From: Oreocharis arfaki
Lineage: Eukaryota > Chordata > Aves > Passeriformes > Paramythiidae
Length of the DNA: 64,000 nt
Assembly: GCA_013398015.1 (NCBI GenBank)
Contig: VZRR01009823.1
Coordinates: 186,001 to 250,000, forward strand
Direction of reading: 5' to 3'
Shown here: in pieces, positions 41,101 to 53,700 of the stretch
How the letters are laid out: the number at the start of each line of letters is the position of its first letter
Numbering within the stretch: position 1 is the stretch's first letter
Made by a program: the position numbers and the translations under genes
Notes under the pieces: model-generated
Seen by the model: the letters and a program-made list of their open reading frames with translations, nothing else
The model's database searches: none
Told to the model about the DNA's origin: nothing

Positions 41101-44100
41101 CAAAACCACCATCCACATCACTATTAAGTAGGGTTTGTTTCATTGGTGTTGAAAATACAGGTAATCTGGTTACATTGTCATTTTTCACTCCTTTCGGTAA
41201 GCTTCACAGTTGCATCCAAATTGTAAGCCACACACTAACAGATGAGGCTGCATATACCTACTTCCTGGATAGCAACTACACTTCTATATCAGATCTTACA
41301 TGCTTGAACAAACAGCAGAAATATCAACCTTCCCTGCAAAGCCCTTAGGTTAACAGTCCAATAAAACAGAGCCAACTCCTACAGTAACACTTTGGTTTTC
41401 CAGGAAAATAAAAAAAAAAACCACACTAATTTTCCCAGCCAAAGGATTGTCCAGCTTTAAGTACAAACTCCACTAATCTAAAAAGTGATACTTGATCAGT
41501 TAACTCTTTTAACTGGAAGTGCTCTTATCTGTTATTCCAAGCATGCTTTAAAGCAAGTGTTATTCCAAAAATCAATAACCTTTCAGTCACAAAGGTGTAT
41601 GTAGTGTCCTATAACCTTAAGTATATACTGTATTCCTCACACAACAATCAAAGTCCACTGGTGGAATGCTTACACTGTTAATTGCTGTGATTCCTACAGC
41701 CACAAGTCCTACTGACAAACACACACGTGGAAGTTCTCCTGGCACTGCCAGGCAGTACTTTCAAAACCAGCTATGTCAATTTTAAAACCAGGGGAGTTGG
41801 TAGAGTAACACAACAAAAGGTGTACAACCAACACAACAGCTTCCTTCCCTTTCAAACTGACTCGCTCAATGTACAACATTTCATTGCAATGTTCTCTCTT
41901 GAGCACAGCTGTTCCCAAAAGTGCTGCCTAGAGCAGGTGACCAGTAGTGACCTCCTCCCTTCAGTCCATTGTAATTGTTGTCAGCTGAACTCTGATATCA
42001 ACAACTGCAGCAAAGGCTTCTGCTGCATCAAGTTCCCAGGGAGGAGTAAGGCAGGCAGCAGCCAGGTTCCCATCACAGGAAGGGGGACAGAGAAAGGACG
42101 TGCGACGGGCCATTTCAGGAGGCAGACCAGTGGCTCCCAGGACATGTGGTTACAGGTAAAACCTGTAAGAGAAGTGATTAACTTTGACTAGGTCTCACGT
42201 TCATCCAAAACACTCCACCAGATCCTACAGTTCATGCAAAATCCAAATGCTCCAAATCCTGATATCAGGATGTTTATGATGATAGATCTGTTCTTACCAG
42301 CAGTTGATTAATTATGAGCTTGAGTACTTTCTGTTGCCTGGTCTTCTGGAACTGGGAGGTGACTGGGTGCTCAGTATGTCCACTCCACCACCAACCTGGT
42401 CTGACAACATTCTTGAAGGCATTGCAACAAAAAAGTCCCAGGGAACAGAAGAAGCACAAAGAGATGCATCCCCTGAGGACCTTCCCGGGCCCCAGGTGCC
42501 TACAGCTCTGGGATTCCCAACCCCAGAAGGACCATCCTGGTCTCAGATGCACCAAGAGAATGGCCTGAATGGGAATGGCTCATGCACAAGTCAATCTTGC
42601 TAAGGCTGGGGGAGGGAAGTGACTGCTGGAGATTGCGTAAGTCATGAAAATAATTTAATTGTACCCTGCCACCTAAAGACGCAGTCCCACCCCTTCCTTC
42701 TCTCCATTTTAGAGATCACAGCTCATTTTTGATGAGTTGGTCTTTCAGACAGACCAGGACTGATTCGACTCACCTCATAATTGCTAGATACTATGCAAAG
42801 GAAGCAGCGGGACTGGGAACTGGGAACAAGAAGGAAGCAGCATCCTTTCAGAGATGGTGTAGCCTCAAAGTTGTTTTAATTCAGTTTCAGGCTATGGGAC
42901 ACTCAGCAACAGCCCTACTTTAAATGAACCTCTTACTGCCACCCACCAAACCACCAACGCTTTCCAAGCCACACTATTCCAGGGCACAGATGAATCGTGT
43001 TGTTTTTAAGCAATCAACACAAGACAAAACAGGACACTGAGGGGTCTGAAGCCTGGCTATCTATGGGTTTGAATTTGTACAGTGGCCCACATCTTTCCTC
43101 ACCTCCAAGACCTGCCAACAGCACGCTCATTACACAACCTGAAGTCCTTCAGGCTTGGCAGACAGAGAAGAGACAGAGCCATATGCAAATCCTTCCTAAA
43201 TAGTTGGTATCACTAAGGGAGGAGCAGTTATATGCCCCAGCATGGAAGCTCAAGGACATAAATTTGAGTCATATGGAAGAAAAGTCTTTGCGACAGGATG
43301 AAGAAGCTCCCATCTACTGATAAATTTTTATTTCCCCAGGGAAAAAGGCTAAGACTATTTCTCTTCCAAATTTTATTCCAAGTCTTCCAGAAAAGAGTGA
43401 ATCACCATCCAGTTTACAGAGTTGCTGTTCCCTGGGACAGTTTGCTTGTTGGAGTACTGCAGGATTCTACATGGGACAAAGCCTGGGAAAGCACTAAAAG
43501 CCACTAGCAAGCATCCCTAACTGATGTGTTGATATCCCCATAGAATGTCAAGCGCACTTTCCACTGTGAAACACTTTTAAGGTACTTCTTTAAAAAGTTC
43601 CTGTATCTCCAGGTTTCCTGGCAAGCCTTTGATGTGTGACTGAAGGCCTCAGAATAGTTTTTCCTCCATAAAAATGTAGTCTTTCTATTAAAAAAGGCTA
43701 TACTGAAGTCTTTTTCTTTTCCTTCAAATATCCTTTATATTGTAACACTAATGTCCATAACTGATAGACTTAATTTTCTTCTGTAGATAGACACTATTTA
43801 CTTTTTACATGTGTATATATCTCAAAGATTTTCAGGAAACTGTCAAGAAGTTTTTGTAATGAGTATTTGTATGATTTCATGTTTTTAATGTAGCAAATGC
43901 AGTTCTGAATATGAAATGAAGTAGACTGAAATTTCATGTGCACACTTGGATCTATACTCTTTAAAATGTCTTTACTATTTTTCCTGAGTTTTCACAAACA
44001 GAATTTACACTGTCTACAGCAATATCTATCCCTGCAAACTATCAAAACCTTTGGAGAACAGCATGATGGCACCTTTAAACTTTTTCAAAGTCACAGGCAC

Positions 44101-47100
44101 GTCCATGCTACAGGCTGAGGAAACCCTCTTCTGTAGTTTTGTATAAAACAGGAAGAACAGCAATAGTTATGGGTGAAAAGTTTATGTTACAAAGGTTTCG
44201 TTTTAACACGTTAATTCTTGATGAAATATTCTCAGTATAGTCAAATCCAAAGATACTGCCGCATTCAAAGATGCATGTCATATTTACAAATCCTAAGTCA
44301 AGAATAATTTGATGACAACAACTACCAGCAACTACATGTATTTAAGAAGTTCATCATTTCCAAAAGAGACACTAATTGTCCATCTCACATAAGCACGTGC
44401 AGATACAAAGTAGCTTTGCATGATTCTGTCACTGACAGGAAAGAAGGTTCTTTTTTTTTTGTCATAGAAAGAAATAAAAGCAAAACTAAAACTTCACATG
44501 TACACAGTTACTCAGATTTGTGGAAGGAATCATGTCTATAAAAAGTAGCTTTAATTTTTCTTTTTTCCTTCAGAAAAGCCTATATTCCTTCTGGGACTTG
44601 AAGGAAATATTTGCCATTAACTATTTAAACTGCTGGTTACTTCTCTTTCATTGTCTGAAAAGACACTGCACAACAGATGCTACTTTAAATGCACACCCTC
44701 GGTGTCATTTACTTTGCTAAATAAAAGAAACTTTTAGTTCAGTATAACCTGGCAGCTCAGTAAAAAGCAAAAAAAAAATTAAAAATCCTATGGCTAAACA
44801 GTGAAAGTCAAGCTCTAGTAGATCATTTTTATAAAACTTGCCCATGTCACTCAAGATCTGTCCATACAAAGACAGCCAACATTCTAGCAATGAACACTGA
44901 AATATGTTGAAGGAGCCTCTCCAGCACCAACCCTCACACAGCAAGGAAATTCTGTAGCCGAAGCTTCAAGAAGGCTCCATCTGCCAAAACCACTGTGTGT
45001 TTTTAATCAAGAACATACATAGAAACATATTAAGAAGAACACAAAGTTCCAAGGAGTGGTACCAAGAACGCCAGCCCCTTGGTCACGCTTTCTACCCACC
45101 CCCGCAAAGGCAGATCCCATAGAAAGTCATTACTCACTGCATGTACCTGTGCAGAACACGTATCCTACACTGACCAAATGACCAAAGTCAAGGAAATGTT
45201 TTTAACATGAAAAAATACAAATACTTCCAGACTGATGTGATCAAATACATCACTTGAGTATTTCAATTCTACCTTAACTCTTTTTTACTATTATTTAAAT
45301 ACTACATGTTAGGTGCTCAGTTTCTTTTCCTGAATAAAACTGCATATGTAACAATTAGTTACAGCCAATCATTAGCTTGGTTCCATTCTGGCAAACAGTG
45401 ATGGAAAATAAAATTGATGCAAGACTTACCTTTCAAAAATGTCAAACCAAGTCTTGAAGTAAGTAAAAACTTGTTATTTACTCTTGTGAAATTTTGCCTC
45501 AGTGGCTTCACAACCATTTAATATGCAACAAATGACTAGTTCTACTTTTTTTTTTCTTTTGGTACTGAAACTCTGTAGATTGAGCCCTTTCAAAAAGACT
45601 CCTTTCACCTAACTTTAGAATTTATTCTTGTATTACTCTTGATAGCAATTTAGGAAACTACTCCTTCTGCCACTGATTTGCAACACAGTGTCAGTTCTTT
45701 GCAAAGTTGAAGTACCCCAAGATATTTAGTTACAAAGATGAAGATCAAAAGTTGTAGCGCCTTCACAGTAAAGTCCTCTTTCCCAAAGAAAATCAGGAAT
45801 GCCTGCGTGAAAACTCTACTAATGAATTATTTATGTTTAAAGATAATAGGCTGTGATTACTTCCAGGCTGCACTACTGCTAAGTGCTCCAAATGGTGGCT
45901 TCTCTGATCATTTCAGTTGTAATAAGCTCAAAAGAAACAAGTAATAGGTTCCTTGTAACTAGTCACGTAAGGCTACCATTACGTACATAAACCAGCTTCC
46001 AACACTTGCTTTTTCTCTCTTTTTCAGTATAAAGACAAAAAATAAGACTAAATGGGGTGATTTTTTAAGCCAGGAAGTACCAGCCTAACATTCCTTATGT
46101 TGTTTTTCCCAATGAGCAATAGTGATTCAGTCCCATTAACAGCATTACACACTTCTAAGACTGGATCCTTGTTGCATTTTCTAACTAGATGGCCCTTCAT
46201 TTGACAGAAATAGAAAAATAAGTTAAAAATATTTGAGACGTTTTGCTCCCAGTTATGTATTGTATTCAATAAAGAAAGAAAAAGACATGTCTCTTCTGCC
46301 ATACAAAAACACATGAGAAATCAAGGGTTTTTTTCCTTACTTCACCTAGTTTACCAGCCTGGAATCTGGCTTTTCCATTAGCTGAAAGTGAAGTGGCAGT
46401 GTTACAAGAAACATGAAGCTACTCCCGTCCCAGTTTCCCAGTTTTAATCTCGGACTATTTACAATAGCCTTCTCTTTTCATTTTGGTTAATAACTACCTA
46501 ACAACACTCAACTAGGCTGGAGACAGAGAAGAAACTGTACTTCCGAGCTACTGCAGCACTATATTGTGATCCACAGCCACTGGCTTTAATTTGCCTATCT
46601 TTCAGCAGCCAAAGTCCACACTGTTAATGAAGCAGGAAGCAGCTCCAGAAGGTTTATGTTTGCTTTTGGGGTGAGCAGAGCTTGCACAGACTATGCCCTT
46701 CAACAGAACCCATGGCTCCTTAGAGCTTTTTTCACCCAGTGGAAGCACTTACATGACACATTTTCTGCTACAAGAGAGCTGTGTTTTCCAGAGCCCAGCA
46801 CAGACAGACGCTTCATGCAATCACAGACAGTGAGACGCTGTTGTGGAGAGAAAGGTGCAGTTTGCTGAGTATCAGCACTGCATTGTTTTTCTCTCTGAGG
46901 ATAAAGCATACAGAACCTCTCAGAACAGGCTGGTGACTGGTTTTAGCCCAGCTATAGGAACCTGCCTTCCGACATCCCTGGTAATACCAGGTCGTGACAG
47001 ACATGGAAGCTGAAATACTGTGAGGCACAGGAGGGCAGACAGCAAACTGGAACTTAGAGGCTCTTTCAGCTACAAAAAGGCAGAAAAACCGAGCTCCAGA

Positions 47101-47250
47101 AAAGCACGAGACCAGAATCCAGACAAAGGTGCTCCCAAACACCAAAAACCCCAGCTAAAAAGGTGCTCAACGTGGACACTCCGCGTTTCTCCTCAGGGAG
47201 CTCCACACGCACCCACCATCCCTCTCACAGACACCAGCCAGCAGCGTGAA
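34669..47250 (-). other. SPECC1L: SPECC1L first intron / 5' UTR region
   Basis: About 12.6 kb between the first coding exon and the CpG island. It holds a 40-nt poly(A) tract (38059-38098) and scattered short open frames, but no recognisable coding exon or repeat body. Untranslated SPECC1L exons may lie here and cannot be told from intron by eye. Confidence 0.65.
38059..38098. repeat. Poly(A) tract of 40 bases
   Basis: Forty consecutive A on the plus strand, bordered left by CT-rich CTTCCTCCCTCCTC and right by GGAAGGAAAAAAAAG. No upstream processed-gene body and no flanking duplication were seen, so it is listed as a simple repeat, not a retrocopy tail. Confidence 0.95.
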
Positions 47251-47850
47251 GCGAATGATTCCACCGCGGGATGTAAATGCGGGCCAACCTGCGCCTCCCC
47301 GCCAGCCGGGACCAGCGGACGCTCCGTTCCCTCACCGCCTGCCCCGTGCCCCGCGGCACTCCCGCAGGGTCATCGCGAGATGGGTGACAGGCAGGACGCG
47401 GCAGGGCGGGCGGAGAGTACCGCGGGGGTACCCGAGGCGGGCGCGGGGCGGTGTCACCGCCGTGGGGTGACAGCGCGGCGCCTGGGGGGGCGGGGGGGAG
47501 GAGGGGCCGAGCCCGGGGCTCCCTGCGGCCGTGAGGCGCTGCGGCTGGGGCGCGGGACACAGGCCCTGCCGGAGCCTGCGTGGCCGTGGGCGACCCCCCG
47601 GCGGGCGGGCAGGGGTCGGGGCCGGGCTGTGCCCGCCAGCGCTCGGCGCTTNNNNNNNNNNNNNNNNNNNNNNNNNNNNNNNNNNNNNNNNNNNNNNCCC
47701 TCCGCCCGCCTCCGCCCCGCCCCTTGGCGGCACCGCGCAAGCGCCCGCCGCGGGCCCGCCCCGCGCCTGGGGGCCGTGTGGGGGAAAAGGGCGGGGCGCG
47801 GCCACGGGCGGCGCGTGCGCGGTGCGGCCACTCCCTGAGGATGGGGTGGC
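47250..47850. promoter_or_regulatory. SPECC1L: CpG island, probable SPECC1L promoter
   Basis: Extremely GC- and CpG-rich stretch in an otherwise AT-rich region. It contains a GC box GGGCGGGGCG (47789-47798) and NRF1-like palindromes GCGCAAGCGC (47735-47744) and GCGCGTGCGC (47811-47820); no TATA box is seen. It is the only such island upstream of the SPECC1L ATG, so it is the likely start of transcription. A candidate minus-strand donor for a noncoding first exon is GGCG|gtgagg (exon end 47336). GC-box/NRF1 CpG islands often fire in both directions. Forty-six N (47652-47697) sit in the middle, so the core may be incomplete. Confidence 0.75.
47652..47697. other. Assembly gap (46 N) in the CpG island
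   Basis: Run of N in very GC-rich sequence. Such sequence is often lost in assemblies, so the real missing length may not be 46 bases. Confidence 0.97.
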
Positions 47851-47919
47851 GGTGGACCGATATCAGTTAGGTAGGAAAGGAACTCTGAGATGCTTGAGGC
47901 CAGCCTGTGACCCTACACC

Positions 47920-48300
47920 ACCGTGTCATCTAGAACATGGCAGTGAACTGAGCGCCACGTCCCGCCTTTCCTTAAACACCTCCCGGTGGTTCCATCACCT
48001 CCCTGGGCGGGCAGCCCATTCCGATGTCTGATCACCCTTTCTGTGGAGAAATTACTCCTCACGTCCAACCTAAATCTCCCCTGGTGCAGCTTGAGGCCGT
48101 TTGCTCTCATCCTCTCCCTTGTTCCCGGCGAGCAGACCCCGACCCCTCACGGCTGCACCCTCCTGTCAGGGTGTTGTGGAAAGACAGAAGTCCCCCCTGA
48201 GCATCCTCTTCTCCACGCCGAACCCCCCCAGCTCCCTCAGCCGCTCCTCACCACGCTTGTGCTCCAGACCTTTCCTCAGCTTCCTTGCCCGTCTGAAGGC
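47920..48300 (-). mobile_element. CR1 LINE fragment beside the SPECC1L CpG island
   Basis: The plus strand reads as antisense CR1: TGTCTGATCACCCTTTCTGT, CCAACCTAAATCTCCCCTGG, TGCAGCTTGAGGCCGTTTG and CTCCCTCAGCCGCTCCTCA. CR1 sense is the minus strand. The octamer end is not present, so this is an internal piece with approximate limits. It lies within about 70 bp of the CpG-rich sequence. Confidence 0.85.
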
Positions 48301-49719
48301 GGGAGGGCGGCAACAGCCCCGGCCCAGGTTGCCCAGGTTTCACCTGGGACTGGTGAAAAAATCAGTTATTTTGTGGGGGTTTTTTGGGCGGGGGAATAAA
48401 CTCTGCCACCACGCGAGCACAGGGCAGGCAGCGTAAGTGTTCGTGAGGGGACTGTGGGTCTTCTAAAGCTGTGCTTTACTGTCCAGATCTATAATTGCAG
48501 CTTTTCATTCGCTTGAGAAGTAGATGTTTAAACGTGTATCGTGGCTTAAACGGGCTAGAGTTTTCTTCACTGTGTTCAGCACAAACCCAAAACATATCCC
48601 GTACTAGCCACCTTGAAGAAAATTGACTCTACCCCTGCCAAAACCAGCACATTGTAGTAGGAAATAGCTTTGTCTTCTTAGGTCACAAGAACTCATGTGC
48701 ACACAAGCTTTCAGAGTCTGAGCTGCCTTCAAACGCACTAAACTAAGCTCAGCTTTGTAGCTCATCACTGTGCAGGATGTTTGACTTGTCACAGATAACC
48801 AGCAACTGAAGTTAATAAACCCAAATTGCAGCGTGGGTGCTTTGGTGGGAGGTATAGCAGAGTTTACAGGCACTGGCTGGGAAGTGCTAAGAACAGAGTA
48901 ATGAAGAAAACGTGCTGATTGGACACATCCCTGTAAAAGTTTCCCCTCTATTTAGGTTAAATCTTCTCTCCCAACAGCAACTCAGCTGTTTTAGCAAAAG
49001 AAACATTTCAGTGTAAGATTCAGTTGCATGTTCTCCCTTGAGGTACATTCCTTCCGAATTCATAGGAACAGAGTTCACAGGAATACGGAATTTGTAGGCT
49101 GCAGACCGGTAGGACAAGTATGATTTACAGTCCCTTCATTATCTTTGGTGAAGTTAAATTTTTAACATTATAAATCAAAGTAAATGACATCTCTATTACT
49201 TCAGAATTGCCTTTAAAACTGACAGGATGTCTGCTGCTAGATATTGCAACATAGTTCGATTTACATGGTGGGAAAATTTTTTTGTTTATGTGTCTTACAA
49301 AGTCAGTCATTTCACTAAGATGTCTTTCCCTGTCCATTTCTCTGTCACTCTGCCTGTTCCTACCTGGTGGGGATACCCATGGCAGGCAGCTGCACAGATA
49401 TGGTGTACTCATTTAATAGTGAAATTCTCCTTTATGCTTAAGTAATAATCCTGATGTTTATTTTCTTACAATATGACCAGTGTCATTCTGCTAGATTTTC
49501 TGATCCATGGTACAAAAATGTTCAGCAAAATGTTGTCCTGTGTTTCAGGAAAATGTTGTCCTGTGTTTCTACCTTTGGACTGATTTCTAAGTTATCAGCT
49601 AAAAAATGGTATTTCAATGGTACTGCTTCTGTATTAAGGATATGAAAAATGACTGCATTTGTTTTGTACAATGTATCTCTCACAGTAGCCCACAAAGGGC
49701 TCAGCTTTCTGTTTTGCAG
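48301..49719. other. Intergenic region between SPECC1L promoter and candidate exons
   Basis: No recognised gene. A GC-rich tail of the CpG island area continues to about 48.4 kb and includes GCAGC|gtaagt (near 48433), a donor-like site on the plus strand. Beyond that the sequence is ordinary and AT-rich. Confidence 0.6.
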
Positions 49720-49823
49720 CAGGAAGCAGGCACTCAGCTCAGTGAATTAACAAACAAGCTGCTAGCTGACAGTGCATATGCCTTGGATCGGTTCTGGAAC
49801 TTAAAAGGTCGCTGGAAAAAACT
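49720..49823 (+). CDS. Candidate unrecognised exon A
   Basis: A strong pyrimidine-rich acceptor (CTTTCTGTTTTGCAG) ends at 49719. The open segment encodes QEAGTQLSELTNKLLADSAY, then ALDRFWNLKGRWKKL, a helix-like amphipathic peptide. Possible donors are AAAAG|gtcgct (end 49807) and AAACT|gtgtaa (end 49823); neither is strong. I do not recognise the protein. Phases to the segment starting at 50118 do not join cleanly: the 49807 donor runs into a stop and the 49823 donor selects the other frame. Either an exon is missing or this is not coding. Confidence 0.2.
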
Positions 49824-50117
49824 GTGTAAAATTGCAGTATTATGTGCTGTAATGTGTGTGAGTTGTTCAGCTGTTTGCTAGGAAAGCTTTCTCCTTGTGG
49901 TTACGTTCTGGGTTAGATTGCCCCAGAGGATTACAGAATCTCCTTAACTGGAGGCTTCTAACAAAGAGCAGACAAATGTATCTCCGGAGTCAGGCAGGGA
50001 CAGCTGATCCTGCCTCACACTGGCAGCTGTATCCCGTGGGCCTCAGGGGAGCTGCTGCCCCAGGGCAGCCTGTCCGAGCCTCAGGGCTGTCTGGAAAATG
50101 GAAAGACACCTGCTCAG

Positions 50118-50558
50118 GTGGAACAATTTGCACAGAACATCCATGATTATTATATTCATGTTCTTTCTCATCCTGCTTCAGCCTTGGGTTTCGTTCGCTC
50201 CCTCTCATTCCGAGTGCCGCAGGTGTGTGCTGGCTGCTTTACACAGGCCTGCACGCTACAGTTCACCTCGAGCCTGGAGCAGCTCTGCTCACCTGGGGCC
50301 TTCAGTCAGGGAAAAGCAGAAGTGGCTGAGAAGCTCCAGGCTGGCAGTCAGCAGAGAGCTGGACGTGGTAGAAGCATGGTTGTGGGTGCAGAGTGCCTGG
50401 TGCAGGACACGATCCCTTCCAGGCTCATCCAGGGGCTGCTGTTTCATGTGGTTGCACTTCAAGGGTTCACTTTCTGGGAGAGAGAGGACCGTTTGGCAGA
50501 AGAATTCCACACTGAAGCTATTGGAAAACTATTTTATATTATACAGCCACACCACTAG
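50118..50558 (+). CDS. Candidate unrecognised coding segment, possibly two or three exons
   Basis: An open frame of 146 codons begins right after an acceptor-like CACCTGCTCAG. Its first 35 codons (VEQFAQNIHDYYIHVLSHPA, SALGFVRSLSFRVPQ) end exactly at a consensus donor CCGCAG|gtgtgt (50222/50223). The last part (from 50423, after CCCTTCCAG) encodes RLIQGLLFHVVALQGF, then FWEREDRLAEEFHTEAIGKL and FYIIQPHH before TAG (50556-50558). The middle reads low-complexity (KLQAGSQQRAGRGRSM) and may be intronic, though the phases of first and last parts differ (0 versus 2). A second long frame overlaps it. It is unidentified; it could be a divergent gene from the CpG island or chance. Confidence 0.25.
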   Translation: MEQFAQNIHDYYIHVLSHPASALGFVRSLSFRVPQVCAGCFTQACTLQFTSSLEQLCSPGAFSQGKAEVAEKLQAGSQQRAGRGRSMVVGAECLVQDTIPSRLIQGLLFHVVALQGFTFWEREDRLAEEFHTEAIGKLFYIIQPHH

Positions 50559-50744
50559 TCAGAAGTATTAGTAATAGTCACTGAGTTTCCCCTTCTTTGC
50601 CCAGTTCAGGGGTGAGCATGATAGCCAGTGTAGCTTTAAACACTGCAGTCAGTTAGCTACATTCTATCTACTTCCACCTGTGCAATGGAGTCCTGTAATC
50701 TTTGAGATCCACACTTAATGAAATTGGCTGGAGAGCTTTCAAGC

Positions 50745-53700
50745 AGGTATCTTTTTATTGTTTATATAGAAGGGTTTATATATTATATGAAATTTGGACT
50801 ATATTCAAACATAAATGTACTTTAATTACATTAATAATTTAAACAGTATTTAAATAAAGCACCACATTAACTTGATTTAAATAACTGATTAAGTTTTCAC
50901 ACTGATTCCTACAATATCCCACTAAATTCATGCAGTGTTTGAAGAGCTGGAGGCCAGAGTTCATTTCTTAGCAAATATTAACTACAGTTCAACTGCTCTG
51001 CACACAAATGCAAAGTTGACAAAGTCTGAGACAGGATGGGTTTTGAAGCAGAACCCCTGCAAAAGGATTCATACAGATCTGAACATGGACTGGGTTGCTT
51101 AGCTATTTCTCTGCCTTCCATGTAAACTATTTCCACACATAAAAGTTGTTTTAGTTTAGTTCTCTTTACTAACCTCTAGATTTTAGGTGATACATCTTTC
51201 ACTTTGTAAAACAACACACAGCTTTTATTTTGAAACAGCTGTGGTAAATTCCATACCCCCAGCAAACTCAGCTGAATGCAATTCACACATTCAGAGTAAT
51301 GTAGGCCCACTTTTATTTAAATAAGACCAAAAGAACCTGACAACATAGATACAGGAGATTTTATTTAACATTGTGTACAAAGAAAGGCTACAAATGCCTT
51401 AAGACATTTTTCCCCAAATACAGTTTTTGGATCCCTTTTCATATCACTTTTCTCAGAAAGTTAAAAAAAAAAATATCCAGAATGACAATCTTTCCCTTTC
51501 CCCTTCTCTTTGGGCCTAAACTGAGAGAAGCTTAGCAGTATGGTTTTAACACCTTTATTAAATTATTAGGATTAGGTTTTGTTTCCCCAAAACAGAGCAC
51601 TGTGAGATACTGAAGCACTAGCAACAGCAGGATAAAATGTCAAAAACTGACTCCCTAACATGGTAGTGTTTAAAATAATGCCAACAGTATTAGCTCTGAT
51701 GAAACCCAAAATTATCCAAACAATAACAAGTTGTTTGTCTTTTACATCTGATAATTTAGGACTAATTATATAATTTAATTGTATTTATATTTAAATAAAT
51801 AGTCTTAACTCCTTTCCTTGGAATTCTTCGTGGATTATAAACACTTATAATACTAGAGATAAGAACAAACTACACAACTTACATAGGCAAGAGAAGGCTG
51901 AGTTTGTTGCTTTTTTTTTTTTGTTGGACAGACACAGAAAGGAAATTTCAGTGCCCTGCTGTGAGATCATTTTTAAATTCCCTGTTTCATTGTGATGCTT
52001 TTCAGTTATCCCAACACAATAATTCCTTACCCTCTTTTTGCTACCTTGGTAATCACTTTTAGTACTCCTGAAACATTGGTCCCTGCATAGCTAAGTTTTA
52101 TCCAGGATTCTGCAAGTTTTGTATGTGACTGTGAAACCCAGGACAAGATTTCTTTTAGGCTGTGAGAAGCAGTAAAGAAAGCAGGGAGTAGAAAAGGCTC
52201 TTGTGGAGAAGTGACCTTTTGCTATGGCAGCTTTTACATTACCATCTAGTATATATGAAATAGGTTTTAGATACTGATTGGTTTTCAGGTATTTGTATAA
52301 TCCCAAATTAGCATAGTCCCCGTTTCTCCCAAAATGGGACTAAAATAGAGAAACTTTGAGCAACTCTAGATCAACATTTGATCACTCGGTTGGGTGCAGT
52401 AAGAAGGAACTCACAACTGCCTTCTGAGCATCTGAAACTGCCCGAGGGGAGATGGGAGCACCCAAGCAGCAGCAAGGCCTGGTGGGCTGGACCCGCTGTG
52501 ATCCTAGCTTGGGGTCATCTCCAGGAAGCTGCTGGAGTCTCCTTCCAGGCAGGAAGCTGTTTTGTACACAAGCCTCCCCTTTTGTACATACACAGGGATA
52601 TAAAATGCCGTGTGGTATAACTCATTCTGCAGATTAGAGAAACAGTTCATCTGTAGAATGTCTCAGATTCTCAGAACGTCCTACCACTGGGGAAAAGACC
52701 ACAGCAGTCACATAAGCAAAAGCTCTAGCGCAAAATACAATTTTCTCTATTCTAGTGAACCATTTTTGACAAGAGGATTTGAACATGATTGTGATTAAGA
52801 CAAAGCAGTAGAGCAAACACTTCTGCTAGGCTTGGGCACTCTATAATCATATTAATTCTCAAATATGCTTGAACAGCTGTAAATAATGGAATTTTACTTA
52901 GCTCACAACACAGCCCTGTGTGAGCCCAGAACTTTAGCAGTACCTGGTCCACTCTGCACAAGAAGACTGGAAATATTTCAACTATCTCCAGGGCTCTGCT
53001 TTGTAGCTCTGCTACAAACTGAACCTCTTGGTGTGGTAGTTGCTACAGTGTAGAATGATGTGAAGTAGTTCTGTTGGAAAAGGAGGGGTCTGTCTTGTGA
53101 GGTGAAACATGGCAGCAGGAAAAAATCTTGTGAAAACTGCTGCATGTTTTGCAGTGGTCTCCAGCAATGTCACTGTAAGAGGGTAACACGAAGAGAATCA
53201 ACAGTGGGGGCAAACTATGTAATTTTATAATTTTCTAATTCTTGACAAGAGCATTTATGAATTTGCTTGACCTGAGAGGCATAAATCTAATGATATCGTC
53301 ATGGAAGGAGGAGAATCAAGACAACACATACACTCAGGTTTGCTTTGGTCCTACTGCCCCAACCATTTTGTCATTACAGTTGTTGTGGCATTTTATCCTT
53401 GCAGCCCAAAAACAGACTTCTAGCTTAAACAAGTCCAACTTTGTGGTTCTAGGAGCTTTTTACTTCCTTGTGGTGGTTGTTCACCTACGCTAACATAAAG
53501 GCACTATGGCTGCTGCCTCAGGGGGAAAAGGTAGAGAGCAAGTGATAAGCTTTGCTTTCTTAGCACTGAACTGTGAATGTTCAGTAGCAAGAAAGAGGGG
53601 TTGCAGCATCAGAACTGTGAGGCTGCTGTAGCTAAATTCCTGGCATTCCCATATTCATGTTTATTTACTGGCAAGAGAGCCTTTGCTCAGTTATCTAGGG

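Noticed and set aside
42304..42603. Two overlapping plus-strand frames of 99 and 84 codons in SPECC1L intron 1
   Set aside because: Both frames of the same stretch are open, so coding is not indicated; no family resemblance.
47020..47838. Plus-strand open frame of 272 codons over the CpG island
   Set aside because: The frame stays open because the sequence is GC-rich and includes 46 N; the peptide is Arg/Pro/Ala/Gly-rich and several other frames on both strands are equally open.
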